Assembly (NCBI GenBank): GCA_009842205.1
Contig: VYFX01000074.1
Location: forward strand, 1 to 64,000
DNA length: 64,000 nucleotides
Direction of reading: 5' to 3'
Source: Paracoccaceae bacterium
GTDB taxonomy: Bacteria; Pseudomonadota; Alphaproteobacteria; Rhodobacterales; Rhodobacteraceae
The first letter of the stretch is position 1; every line of letters begins with the position of its first letter. Below are positions 46,080 through 54,772 of the stretch, piece after piece. Below the pieces are notes generated by a model, which saw nothing but the letters and a program-made list of their open reading frames with translations, did no database searches and had not been told where the DNA came from. A program made the translations under genes and the position numbers.

Positions 46080-47588
46080 TCAATTTATTGTCGGGAAGTT
46101 GAGAATCGCGCCTTCCTTGATGCCGCTTGGCCAACGAGAAGTTACTGTCTTGGTTTTGGTATAGAATCTGAAAGCATCCGGGCCATGTTGATTAAGATCA
46201 CCAAAACCAGATTTTTTCCAACCACCGAAAGTATGATAGGCAAGTGGAACAGGGATAGGAACATTTATACCAACCATACCGACATTGACCCTATTGGCAA
46301 AATCCCGGGCCGTATCACCATCCCTGGTAAATATAGCCGTCCCGTTGCCATAAGGATTATTCATGGTAAGACTAAGGGCATCATCATAGTTTTTGGCCCT
46401 TACGGTGGATAAAACAGGTCCAAATATTTCCTGCTTGTATATGTCCATGTCTGGTGACACCTTATCAAAAAGGTGGGGCCCTACAAAAAAGCCATCTTCG
46501 TAGCCCTGAAGTTTGAAATCCCTTCCGTCAACAACTAGTTCAGCACCTTGGTCCACACCTGATTGAACCAATCCCAAAACCCTTTGCTGAGCTTCTCTGG
46601 TAACCAGTGGACCAAAATCCATGTCTTCACCGGCTGTGTATGGTCCAACCTTTAAGGTTTCAATCTTGGGTATCAGTTTTTCAATGAGATTGTCGGCAGT
46701 ACTTTCACCAACAGGTACAGCCACCGAAATGGCCATACATCTCTCTCCTGCTGCCCCATAACCTGAACCCACCAGTGCATCGGCGGCCTGATCAAGGTCG
46801 GCATCCGGCATGACAATCATGTGATTCTTGGCACCACCAAAGCATTGTACCCTTTTACCCGATTTGCTTGCCTGAGAATAAATATACTCTGCAATGGGTG
46901 TTGATCCCACAAAACCCACAGCCTGAATATCGGGATGGTCAAGAATTGCATCAACAGCCGTTTTATCACCATTGACCACCTGTAGAACTCCTTCTGGAAG
47001 TCCGGCTTCAAGCATCAATTCAGCCAGCATCAGGGGAACGGAAGGATCCCTTTCGGATGGCTTTAGAATGAATGCGTTTCCACAGGCGATTGCTGGTGCA
47101 AATTTCCACATTGGGATCATGGCCGGGAAATTGAATGGTGTAATCCCAGCAACCACCCCCAAAGGCTGTCTCATGGAGTACATGTCAATTCCGCCACCGG
47201 CACTATCGGTATATTCACCCTTCAGAAGGTGAGGGGCTCCAATACAAAATTCGACTACCTCCAGACCTCTTTGAATATCACCGCGGGCATCAGGAATCGT
47301 TTTGCCATGTTCACTGGAAAGTACCTCGGCCAGAGGTTCCATGTTCTTATGGAGCAATCGGACAAACTCCATCATGACCCTACCCCTTTTTTGGGGGTTG
47401 GTTAATGCCCATGATTGCTGGGCTTTCAACGCCCCTCTGACAGCAACATCCATTTCCTCGTTTGATGCAAATGGAACCTTGGCTTGGACTTCTCCTATTG
47501 CCGGATTAAAGACATCGCCAAAACGACCGGATTGGCCCTTTACCCTTTTGCCATTGATAAAGTGGAATAGTTCTTTCATTTGAAACAC
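46080..47588 (-). CDS. mmsA: Methylmalonate-semialdehyde dehydrogenase (CoA-acylating)
   Basis: This converts methylmalonate semialdehyde to propionyl-CoA, the last valine-specific step. The 502-aa aldehyde dehydrogenase has the catalytic Cys284 in GAAGERCMAISVAV and the MmsA-type GGAKNHMIVMPDADLDQ segment. It is the first gene of the leftward operon mmsA-acd-hibch-mmsB. Its upstream gap holds a 15-base direct repeat. Confidence 0.94.
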   Translation of the reverse strand: MFQMKELFHFINGKRVKGQSGRFGDVFNPAIGEVQAKVPFASNEEMDVAVRGALKAQQSWALTNPQKRGRVMMEFVRLLHKNMEPLAEVLSSEHGKTIPDARGDIQRGLEVVEFCIGAPHLLKGEYTDSAGGGIDMYSMRQPLGVVAGITPFNFPAMIPMWKFAPAIACGNAFILKPSERDPSVPLMLAELMLEAGLPEGVLQVVNGDKTAVDAILDHPDIQAVGFVGSTPIAEYIYSQASKSGKRVQCFGGAKNHMIVMPDADLDQAADALVGSGYGAAGERCMAISVAVPVGESTADNLIEKLIPKIETLKVGPYTAGEDMDFGPLVTREAQQRVLGLVQSGVDQGAELVVDGRDFKLQGYEDGFFVGPHLFDKVSPDMDIYKQEIFGPVLSTVRAKNYDDALSLTMNNPYGNGTAIFTRDGDTARDFANRVNVGMVGINVPIPVPLAYHTFGGWKKSGFGDLNQHGPDAFRFYTKTKTVTSRWPSGIKEGAILNFPTIN

Positions 47589-47746
47589 CCTTGCAGTTTG
47601 TAATGCGGGAAAAATATATCGGTTAAACGCGAACCTTTATACCAAAACTAAAATATGTCTTTCATGGAAATATTGAAGTAGGGAAAATTCTTCCACATAG
47701 TGGTTATTAATTCCAGAGGAAAACTAACGAGACAGATTAGTATAGC

Positions 47747-47800
47747 ATCAAAGCAAATTCAATTTTTGGCTGATACTTTGTTCCAATCAAAGCAAATTCA
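47747..47800. promoter_or_regulatory. 15-base direct repeat upstream of mmsA
   Basis: ATCAAAGCAAATTCA occurs exactly at 47747-47761 and 47786-47800, 39 bases apart, in the divergent gap between mmsA and the CBS-domain gene. Exact repeats in a promoter region suggest paired regulator sites for the valine operon, although the regulator is unknown. Confidence 0.4.
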
Positions 47801-47900
47801 TTAATTTGCGCTAAAAACTGGATGAATTTTTTTTGAAAATCGGGATAATCAAAATTGTGTTCAAACTACATTTTCAATTCAAAATGAAAGGATTCTTCCA

Positions 47901-48332
47901 ATGCTTGTGAGCCAAATTCTCAAGGGCAAAAGCAGTCAAAGCATTATCTCCATTGGTCCCGATGATGGTATTTTGATGGCTGTCAGTCTTTTGTCCAGGA
48001 ATCGAATTGGTGCTTTGGTAGTATTTGATGATGAAGGATTGCTCGTTGGCATCGTTTCGGAAAGGGATATTGTCAGGGAAATAGGTATAAAGGGTGCCCA
48101 GGTCCTGAATTTATCGGTAAAGGAACTCATGAGTAAAAAGGTTGTTACCTGTAATACCAACGAAACTGCCTTTGATGTACTGAACAAAATGACTTTGGGG
48201 AGATTCCGTCATATACCGGTCATGGACAATAAGAAAATGATTGGGCTGATTTCCATTGGTGATGTTGTCAAGGCTCGTTTGGGCGAGCTGAATATGGAAA
48301 AACAGGCTCTAGAGGAATATATCGGCCATTAA
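47901..48332 (+). CDS. CBS-domain protein
   Basis: A 143-aa protein of two tandem CBS domains (about 15-70 and 80-135). The motif GIVSERDIVREI is characteristic of stand-alone CBS pairs that bind adenosine nucleotides. The target it regulates is unknown. It precedes coaD by 36 bases on the plus strand. AAAGGA lies before the ATG. Confidence 0.88.
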   Translation: MLVSQILKGKSSQSIISIGPDDGILMAVSLLSRNRIGALVVFDDEGLLVGIVSERDIVREIGIKGAQVLNLSVKELMSKKVVTCNTNETAFDVLNKMTLGRFRHIPVMDNKKMIGLISIGDVVKARLGELNMEKQALEEYIGH

Positions 48333-48368
48333 GTCAAATTTTCTGATAATCTTAAGAAAGAGAATTTT

Positions 48369-48863
48369 GTGAAAATCGGTCTCTACGCCGGGACTTTTGA
48401 TCCCGTAACATTTGGTCACCTGGATATTTTCAGAAGATCATTCTCTCTGGTGGACAAACTGGTAATTGGTGTTGCCATCAATAAGGAAAAATCCCCCCTG
48501 TTCAGTTTGGATGAAAGGGTTTCCATGATTAACAGGGAGATCACGGAACTGAAGAAAAAAACCAATCAGGAAATTGAGGTATATCCTTTCGAAAACCTGT
48601 TGGTGGATTGTGCCCGTGAAGTTGGAGCCAACATCATTATCAGAGGATTGAGAGCTGTCTCGGATTTTGAGTATGAGTTCCAGATGGTTGGTATGAATAG
48701 GGTATTGGATCAAAATATTGAAACCGTATTCATGATGGCAGATGCAAGAAAGCAGGCTATTGCATCCAAACTTGTAAAAGAGATTGCCCGCCTCGGAGGT
48801 GATGTTTCCGAATTTGTACCAAGGAATGTAATGGAAGAGTTGAAGAAAAAGTTCAGCGATTGA
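48369..48863 (+). CDS. coaD: Phosphopantetheine adenylyltransferase
   Basis: It makes dephospho-CoA from phosphopantetheine and ATP. The nucleotidyltransferase motif GTFDPVTFGH is at residues 8-17, with RGLRAVSDFEYEFQM in the middle. The 164 aa length is standard. The start is GTG. The secreted cyclophilin gene follows, a neighbour pair I recall from other alphaproteobacteria. Confidence 0.96.
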   Translation: MKIGLYAGTFDPVTFGHLDIFRRSFSLVDKLVIGVAINKEKSPLFSLDERVSMINREITELKKKTNQEIEVYPFENLLVDCAREVGANIIIRGLRAVSDFEYEFQMVGMNRVLDQNIETVFMMADARKQAIASKLVKEIARLGGDVSEFVPRNVMEELKKKFSD

Positions 48864-48957
48864 CCTTGGCTACCCTTTTATCGTCGCTATAGGGGTTCAC
48901 TTTAATTTGATTTTGTTTTAATCGGGAAAGCCTTAATCTTCCCCTTGAGAGGTGTAT

Positions 48958-49524
48958 ATGAAAAAAATAATACTAGTTTTAACTTTCCTTCTACTGGGAA
49001 CCATAAATGCAATAGCCGAAAAGGAAAGAAATGTGTTGATACTTGATGTCGCCGGTGAAAACTCCGGTACCATAAAAATTGAACTTCTTCATGAAGTTGC
49101 TCCCCTGCATGTTGAACGAATAATTACTTTAACAAATAACGGATTATACGACAATGTAGCATTTCATCGGGTGATTGAGGGTTTCATGGCCCAAACAGGT
49201 GATGTTCAGTTCGGACGAGTTGATCAAGGTTCTTTGCAAAAGGCCGGGATAGGGGGCTCTGATTTGCCTGATTTGAAGGCTGAATTTTCACCGCTTCCCT
49301 TCAGAAAGGGAACCGTTGGCATGGCAAGAGCACAGAATCCCAATTCCGCCAATTCCCAATTTTTCATAATGTTTGAGGAAGCACCGTTCCTGAATGGCCA
49401 ATATACCGTATTTGGAAGGGTAATTTCAGGACAGGATGTAGTTGATGCCATCAAAAGAGGGCAGGGGCAAAATGGTGCGGTTACTGATCCGGATTATATT
49501 GCTAGTGCCAGAATTGAAGAATAG
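48958..49524 (+). CDS. Secreted peptidyl-prolyl cis-trans isomerase (cyclophilin)
   Basis: A signal peptide (KKIILVLTFLLLGTINAIA) sends this cyclophilin to the periplasm, where it would aid protein folding. Cyclophilin motifs are clear: VAFHRVIEGFMAQTGD, GMARAQNPNSANSQFFI and FLNGQYTVFGRVISG. I take ATG 48958 as start because GAGAGG ends five bases before it. A GTG two codons earlier is the alternative. Length 188 aa. Confidence 0.93.
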   Translation: MKKIILVLTFLLLGTINAIAEKERNVLILDVAGENSGTIKIELLHEVAPLHVERIITLTNNGLYDNVAFHRVIEGFMAQTGDVQFGRVDQGSLQKAGIGGSDLPDLKAEFSPLPFRKGTVGMARAQNPNSANSQFFIMFEEAPFLNGQYTVFGRVISGQDVVDAIKRGQGQNGAVTDPDYIASARIEE

Positions 49525-49571
49525 ATGAAATAATTTACTATTGATGCTCTGGAAATGAAAGAAGTTTGAAG

Positions 49572-50591
49572 ATGGGACATAGTCCAACAAGGTTGGTTGT
49601 TATCAAACTATTTGTTACCCTAGCCTTGATCTGGGTTCTAGGTCTTGCCTCAGCACAAGCCAACGAGAAACTGTTCAGCAGCCAGTGGCCAAATACTGAT
49701 TTTTCTCTAGCATCGGTGCCCTTGGATGAGATAATATCGGGTGGTGTTCCCAAGGATGGAATCCCGGCAGTTCACAATCCAACTTTTTTAACTCTGGATG
49801 ATAATATTGATTTACTTCCCAGGGAAGGGGTAATGACCATTGAACTGAAAGGCCATCTCCCCAGGGCATACCCAATCAGATATCTTCTCTGGCATGAAAT
49901 CGTCAACGATCAGATTGGCGAACAAAAAATTGCTGTAACTTACTGTCCCCTTTGTAATTCCGGAGTATTTTTCTCCAGGGAACTGAACGGCCAAACCCTG
50001 ACTTTTGGTGTATCTGGATTGCTCAGAAACTCGGATATGGTCATGTATGACCTCGAAACTGAAAGCTGGTGGCAACAGGCCCTTGGAACAGGAATTGTTG
50101 GAAGTCATACTGGCAACAGTCTGGTACAACTTCCGGGCTGGACAGAAAGCTGGCATGATTTCCTTTCTAGAAACAAGGACAAGGGGGGATTGGTCATGGC
50201 CCAGCCTGAATTCCGCCGACCCTATGGGCAAAATCCCTACAAGGGGTATGAACTTTCCGTCAGTCCATTTCTTTACACCAAGGAATTCAAGCAGGAAGGA
50301 ATAGGTCCCCTGGCAAGGGTGGTAAAGGTTGGGCAGAGAGCCTGGCCACTGGAGAGACTGATTCTTGAAGGAAGAATCGAGGAACATGGTATTGTCTTGA
50401 CCTGGACTGGGGGACAGGCATCACCTCTTGATACTGCTTCCGTTGGTCAAGGTATAAATGTAGGCACAGTGAGGGTCAGGGATCTGGAAACTGGAGAAGA
50501 CCTAGCCCATGATCTATTGTTTGCCTTTGCTTTTGAGGCATTCTTCCCCGATGGTGAATGGGAAATGGGCAACCTTTTGTCAAACAATTAA
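49572..50591 (+). CDS. DUF3179 domain-containing exported protein
   Basis: The N-terminus has a signal-like hydrophobic segment ending near SAQANE. The rest matches the DUF3179 family, with the conserved cysteine motif TYCPLCNSGVFF and the WWQQALGTGIVG segment. The biochemical role of the family is not established. A TTG two codons upstream is an alternative start. Its stop is only four bases from the convergent tyrS stop. Confidence 0.87.
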   Translation: MGHSPTRLVVIKLFVTLALIWVLGLASAQANEKLFSSQWPNTDFSLASVPLDEIISGGVPKDGIPAVHNPTFLTLDDNIDLLPREGVMTIELKGHLPRAYPIRYLLWHEIVNDQIGEQKIAVTYCPLCNSGVFFSRELNGQTLTFGVSGLLRNSDMVMYDLETESWWQQALGTGIVGSHTGNSLVQLPGWTESWHDFLSRNKDKGGLVMAQPEFRRPYGQNPYKGYELSVSPFLYTKEFKQEGIGPLARVVKVGQRAWPLERLILEGRIEEHGIVLTWTGGQASPLDTASVGQGINVGTVRVRDLETGEDLAHDLLFAFAFEAFFPDGEWEMGNLLSNN

Positions 50592-50595
50592 ATTG

Positions 50596-51852
50596 TTATT
50601 TTTCAAGCTGAACGATGGCGTGGCGTTTTTTGCCAACTGATATCTTTGCTGATTTTCTTAATTCTTCCAAACTCAACATTCTTGCCGTATCGGTTTCGAC
50701 GATATCATTTACCCTGACACCATTGCCCAACAAATTTCTTCTGGCTTCCTTGCCCGAAGAAACCAGCCCAAGTTGAACCAAGGCTTGAAGCAGGGGATAA
50801 CCATCTTCGATCAAGGAATCTGAAGTAACCGACAAAATGGGCAATCCTTCACTTTGCCTCCCTTCAACAAATACTTCCCTCGCGGTTGATAAGGCCTTTT
50901 GGGCTTGTTCCTTACCATGTGCAAGGGTAGTTACCTCATTCGCTAAAATTATTTTTGCCTCGTTGATTTCAGAACCCTCTAGAGAACCAAGGCGATCACA
51001 TTCGGCAAGATCCAGTTCCGTGAAAAGTTTCAGGAATTTGCTGACATCATTGTCACTTACATTACGCCAATATTGCCAAAAATCGTAAGGGGAGAATAAA
51101 TTGGCATTGAGCCAGACGGCTCCACTTTGGGTCTTTCCCATTTTCTTGCCATCGGAAGTGGTCAAGAGAGGCGAGGTAAGGGCAAAGACCTGTTTACCGA
51201 TTATTCTTCTGGTCAGGTCAACACCATTCAGTATGTTACCCCATTGATCGGAACCACCCATCTGCAGTTGACAATCATGCCGTTTAGCTAGCTGAAGGAA
51301 ATCATAGGCCTGTAAAATCATGTAGTTGAATTCCAGGAAAGAAAGGGATTGTTCCCGGTCCAATCTTGACTTGACGGATTCGAATGAGAGCATTCTGTTA
51401 ACAGAGAAGTATTTCCCGATATCCCTAAGGAAAGAAATATAGTTCAGATTGTCCAGCCATTCAGCGTTATTCACCATAATGGCATCAGTAGGATTATCAC
51501 CAAAGGTTACGTAATTGCTGAATACTTCCTTGATGCCTGAAATATTTGTTTCGATTTCACTGTTGTCCAGAAGGGGTCTCTCATCCGCTCGAAATGATGG
51601 GTCGCCGACCTTTGTTGTACCCCCACCCATCAATACGATAGGCTTGTGGCCGGTCTTTTGAAGCCACCGTAACATCATGATCTGGATCAGGCTGCCGATG
51701 TGGAGTGATTTGGCCGTGGCATCAAAACCAATATAGGCTGGTAAAATCCCCTTCATCAGGGAATTGTCCAATTCTTCCAAATTGCTGCAATCATCGAAAA
51801 ACCCACGTTGGCGAATTACGTTCAGGAATTCGGATTTGAGATTGTAGGTCAT
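50596..51852 (-). CDS. tyrS: Tyrosyl-tRNA synthetase
   Basis: A 418-aa class I synthetase. The HIGH-type motif is HIGS (residues 51-54), the KMSKS-type loop is KKMGKTQSG (a normal TyrRS variant), and the C-terminal S4-like RNA-binding domain covers roughly the last 70 residues. The region upstream is the foreign-looking island rather than the anmK gene that I recall as a frequent neighbour in alphaproteobacteria. Confidence 0.96.
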   Translation of the reverse strand: MTYNLKSEFLNVIRQRGFFDDCSNLEELDNSLMKGILPAYIGFDATAKSLHIGSLIQIMMLRWLQKTGHKPIVLMGGGTTKVGDPSFRADERPLLDNSEIETNISGIKEVFSNYVTFGDNPTDAIMVNNAEWLDNLNYISFLRDIGKYFSVNRMLSFESVKSRLDREQSLSFLEFNYMILQAYDFLQLAKRHDCQLQMGGSDQWGNILNGVDLTRRIIGKQVFALTSPLLTTSDGKKMGKTQSGAVWLNANLFSPYDFWQYWRNVSDNDVSKFLKLFTELDLAECDRLGSLEGSEINEAKIILANEVTTLAHGKEQAQKALSTAREVFVEGRQSEGLPILSVTSDSLIEDGYPLLQALVQLGLVSSGKEARRNLLGNGVRVNDIVETDTARMLSLEELRKSAKISVGKKRHAIVQLEK

Positions 51853-52209
51853 TTCAGATTTTCGACAATTGATTGAGTTGGTTATAAGTAAGAGCTTGTT
51901 CCATTAGTATGGAAGGTTGTAATTGGCCCTGAAAAAGGCTTTGTACAAACTTCCATGAACTCCAACAAGGCTGCCGGCAAAAATATAAGCGAGCAAACAA
52001 ACTTATGCAATATGAACTGATGGTCATTGAATGGACCGTGGTATCTCTTTCAATGTCAAAAGGCTTCCGATAAACCCTTAGCCGTTAGCAAGATACACAT
52101 TCAAGGAAAGAAGTTGGTTCATTTCTATTGGCAATGATCATACCACGGTTTGCGAGACGTTCCACTGGGCGGGGATTGTGAAATTTTTGCCCCCCAAGAT
52201 AGGGATCAA
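51853..52209. other. Gap upstream of tyrS
   Basis: About 350 bases with no coding signal; the tyrS promoter should be here. I see no T-box-like specifier or other known leader. Confidence 0.4.
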
Positions 52210-52367
52210 AAAAATTACCTGCCGGGTGCGCTTGAATCAGAGGCTCGGCAGGTCTAATAGATACAATATAGGGAATAAGTTTCTGATTGGAAATGAAATT
52301 TTACCAATTACACGGTAAAATCTCCCCGGGGTATCCAGATACCACTTGATACGGTGATTCATATCAA
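52210..52367 (-). ncRNA. Candidate structured RNA with intrinsic terminator
   Basis: Four inverted repeats are packed into 150 bases: ACCTGCCG/CGGCAGGT (52217-52253), TTTTACC/GGTAAAA (52299-52320), GGTATC/GATACC (52330-52343) and TTGATA/TATCAA (52346-52367). Read on the minus strand, the CCTGCCG hairpin is followed by AATTTTTTT, which is the shape of a Rho-independent terminator. This sets the strand. No protein frame of note overlaps. The 5' end and any function are unknown. It could also be a decayed gene end. Confidence 0.35.
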
Positions 52368-52629
52368 CTTTCCTTCAAGACCGGAAGAGAAGAACCAATA
52401 ATAACGAATCCTGTAAAGTTTAGCTATAAATGGTCCTTCATGAAATTGGGAGATCAAATATCTTCAATGCCATAAGGTTTGGACAGAAGCCCCCGACAGG
52501 TCAGGCAAACCACGTTTTCAATAAATTTCGGGCAAATATCAATCAACCTATGGTGGTTGCATGATTTCATAAGGAATTTGGTAGAAGAACCTCGATTGGA
52601 AGTCAATAAAACTAACCTAAGTGATACAG

Positions 52630-52708
52630 AAAAAAGATAGGGCGGCAAGCCGCCCTTCTCCGTTACTTCCCCTATCGGGGCAGCGGTGATCAAAAGATCC
52701 CGTTTATG
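52630..52708 (-). ncRNA. Candidate small RNA (about 80 nt) with promoter and terminator
   Basis: On the minus strand a -35 TTGACA (52737-52742) and a -10 TATTTT (52715-52720) are 16 bases apart. About 80 bases later comes a strong terminator: AGGGCGGC, a two-base centre, GCCGCCCT, then ATC and six T (52656 down to 52630). In between are a GATC-TTTT-GATC hairpin and a CCCC-GATA-GGGG hairpin closed by CCG/CGG. No protein fits within the transcript. I cannot assign it to a known family; alphaproteobacterial suhB/mmgR-like RNAs are of similar size. Confidence 0.55.
52639..52656 (-). terminator. Rho-independent terminator of the candidate sRNA
   Basis: An eight-base GC-rich perfect stem (AGGGCGGC with GCCGCCCT) is followed on the minus strand by ATCTTTTTT. 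There is no T-run on the plus strand, so it terminates leftward transcription. tyrS is read away from it and begins almost 800 bases further on. Confidence 0.7.
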
Positions 52709-52714
52709 ATCATA

Positions 52715-52742
52715 AAAATAAAGAGGTTAAGACAAATGTCAA
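52715..52742 (-). promoter_or_regulatory. Sigma70-type promoter for the candidate sRNA
   Basis: TTGACA, 16-base spacer and TATTTT on the minus strand, placing transcription start near 52708. It diverges from the toxin gene that starts at 52797. Confidence 0.5.
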
Positions 52743-52796
52743 GATTTAAATTGCCAAGAATATTTTTTTGCAGGAGATTCCATTGGGGAAAGTGAC

Positions 52797-53198
52797 ATGA
52801 CAAATAAAAAAGACAATGAAGCAGTCCTCGATATCAAACGTTCGCCTAGACTTGGGGAAATATATTGGTGCAAGATGCCGGAAACCATCTATCGCAAGGA
52901 ATTTGGGTATGGTGGCAAAGAATATCGACCAGTTATGATCTTCTCCAAGAAAAACAAACTCTATGGTACAGCCCTAGTCATACCCCTCAGTACAGCAGAA
53001 CAAACCAGGCCCGAGATGGCAGTAAAAATGAAATCCCCTCTGGACGGGCAAGACACATGGGCCGTCTGTTCGCACATTATGACCTTTTCCACCTATCGCT
53101 TCTCACCAGACAAAGAAAAAGGCATTTGCCGGGTTCCAAATGATGTTTTTCAGGAAATCAGGAAGAAAGTGTTTACCAACCTGCCGGATGAAAGATGA
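52797..53198 (+). CDS. PemK/MazF-family endoribonuclease-like toxin, no protein antitoxin seen
   Basis: This 133-aa protein has the PemK/MazF beginning LGEIYWCKMP and then YRPVMIFSKKN, ALVIPLSTAEQ and TWAVCSHIMTFSTYRF, which covers the compact SH3-like fold of these mRNA interferases. A toxin gene of this type is normally preceded by a small antitoxin gene, but the 90 bases upstream contain none, only the divergent sRNA promoter. It may be an orphan, a cargo-type PemK, or use another antitoxin. The following sequence continues in the same frame after its stop as a PglZ-like fragment. Confidence 0.8.
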   Translation: MTNKKDNEAVLDIKRSPRLGEIYWCKMPETIYRKEFGYGGKEYRPVMIFSKKNKLYGTALVIPLSTAEQTRPEMAVKMKSPLDGQDTWAVCSHIMTFSTYRFSPDKEKGICRVPNDVFQEIRKKVFTNLPDER

Positions 53199-53354
53199 CA
53201 CGAGCAACTGGATTCAGTGGGCAATGGCGAAAAGAAAATCGTTTTTTGGTTTGATCCAACAATTTATATTGAGGAATTAAAGCAAAAATCGATCTCCATC
53301 AACAAGCTATCGAAAGCAAAGAACAACTGGGAATTACTTCAAAAAATGCCCTGA
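53199..53354 (+). pseudogene. PglZ-like N-terminal remnant (BREX-type)
   Basis: After the toxin stop the same frame runs 51 codons: GEKKIVFWFDPTIYIEEL, then KNNWELLQKM and stop. The run KIVFWFDP with a downstream NNWELLQK resembles the start of BREX PglZ proteins, which I recall as RIVFWYDP followed by a NNxFxLKYRL stretch. The possible start is GTG 53217. The sequence ends abruptly and no other brx/pgl gene is near, so this would be a truncated relic. The match is from memory and short. Confidence 0.4.
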
Positions 53355-53473
53355 CAGGGACTTCATTGCGAAAACTCTTGGAATCAGATAATTTGATTGG
53401 AATTACCTTCCTGATAGTTTTATCAGGATGTTGTTCAACATTTATCACCCTCCTGTGTAGAAAAGAATAACTG
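53355..53473. other. Short gap before the SIR2 gene
   Basis: Another plus frame through 53272-53471 encodes a Lys-rich stretch followed by a hydrophobic LIGITFLIVLSGCCSTFITL segment. It has no convincing start and may be coincidental or further debris. Confidence 0.3.
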
Positions 53474-54715
53474 ATGGAAAACGGGAGCAATTCTCAAAGA
53501 CAAAAACTATTGGTAATCCTGGGTGCGGGCAGTTCAATCCCCTATGGGATGCCGTGCGTTTCAGCCATCAATAAACAAATGATAAAATGGAGTGATGAGT
53601 GGGAGCATGAAAATCAAGTGAATCCTTTCAAATCTCTTTGGAACGTATCCCAAGGATATTACAAACAGGATAAATTTCACAAGGGCGTATACCCGAATTA
53701 TGAAAGTGTCCTTGGCAACATGTTAGCCATTGCCAAATGGCTGTCGCTTGAAACCTATGGTGACCCCATTATTGATAAATTGATTGAGGTAGAGGACATT
53801 GGAAAACTTTTTGGCTTTGTTGATGGTGGTTGCCTCAATGCCGGAACAAATAATCTAGACCAACACCAGTTTTTAATTGATATACTGGCAAAGTATTTCA
53901 GAGCAAAATGTCAGGAGGTTGAAAATACCCCACCAGAAAATTTTGATGGATATATCAATTTCTTCAAAGAAATCAGAAAGGCTTTTGATGTTGGGGTATA
54001 CAATCTTAACCATGACAATCTTGCTTACCGTGCTTTGAAAAAAACTAATGAGGGAGTTTTTACCGGCTTTGACGATTGGAACTTTCAACCTGATGAAATC
54101 TACAATCGGAAGGAATGGGATTTTTTATACCATTTGCATGGCAGTGTCCATTTTAACCTTATCGAAAACTTGGATCTTACTCATGAAACAGACTTAATTA
54201 TCTGGCAAGATTGGCAAGATGATGGGAAAAAAAGTTTTACAGATATTGGCTTTCCCCAAATGGAAGCTAGTTTTGATGCCAACTGGATTCCTTTAGCAAC
54301 GATTCTGACAGGAGGTTTCAAACGTGAACAGCTTGCCCCTGAACCATTTCAGACCTTTCAGTCTGCATTGTCAAAACATGTTCATGAAGCTGATGCTATC
54401 TTGATCATTGGGTATGGATTCGGGGACTCACATATAAATCGGGCTTTACAGAACCGATTTTATCTTCCCTCCCGGCATAAGCCTCCTCCAAAAGTCTATA
54501 TAATCGATAAGGAGGCAAAGGAAGAGAATTTTTTTTGGAATACATTTACAAAACAGGTATTTATCCTTAGTGGTGTTGTAGATGAGAATGATAAAGATTT
54601 TGCAAATTACCTTGAACGAAGTCAGAGGGTAAAATTTAAACTTGATAAGAGGGGAACTGAAGAGGCATTCGCCGACACAAAGCCAATTTTGGATTGGCTT
54701 AAGGGGAAGGTATAA
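53474..54715 (+). CDS. SIR2-like NADase-type protein, probable defence gene
   Basis: At 413 aa it matches the SIR2_2-like family common in antiphage systems. The NAD-binding loop LGAGSS is at residues 16-21, the NxD element at about 177-182 (YNLNHDNLAY), the catalytic histidine is likely His222 (LYHLHGSVHF), and the late motif LIIGYGFGDSHINRAL is at 310-325. Proteins of this type deplete NAD+ on phage infection in several systems. No standard partner (Argonaute, HerA, TIR or SMODS) is adjacent, so it may act alone or with the small neighbours. One sampled line is 33% GC, poorer than the surrounding genes. Confidence 0.82.
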   Translation: MENGSNSQRQKLLVILGAGSSIPYGMPCVSAINKQMIKWSDEWEHENQVNPFKSLWNVSQGYYKQDKFHKGVYPNYESVLGNMLAIAKWLSLETYGDPIIDKLIEVEDIGKLFGFVDGGCLNAGTNNLDQHQFLIDILAKYFRAKCQEVENTPPENFDGYINFFKEIRKAFDVGVYNLNHDNLAYRALKKTNEGVFTGFDDWNFQPDEIYNRKEWDFLYHLHGSVHFNLIENLDLTHETDLIIWQDWQDDGKKSFTDIGFPQMEASFDANWIPLATILTGGFKREQLAPEPFQTFQSALSKHVHEADAILIIGYGFGDSHINRALQNRFYLPSRHKPPPKVYIIDKEAKEENFFWNTFTKQVFILSGVVDENDKDFANYLERSQRVKFKLDKRGTEEAFADTKPILDWLKGKV

Positions 54716-54772
54716 CGTTCCTCAGGGGATACTTTCCAGCCGCCCATCCAAAATCCAAAAATACACCTCACC

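Noticed and set aside
52454..52693. 79-codon minus-strand ORF
   Set aside because: It runs across the strong terminator and hairpins of the candidate sRNA and shows no protein family features.
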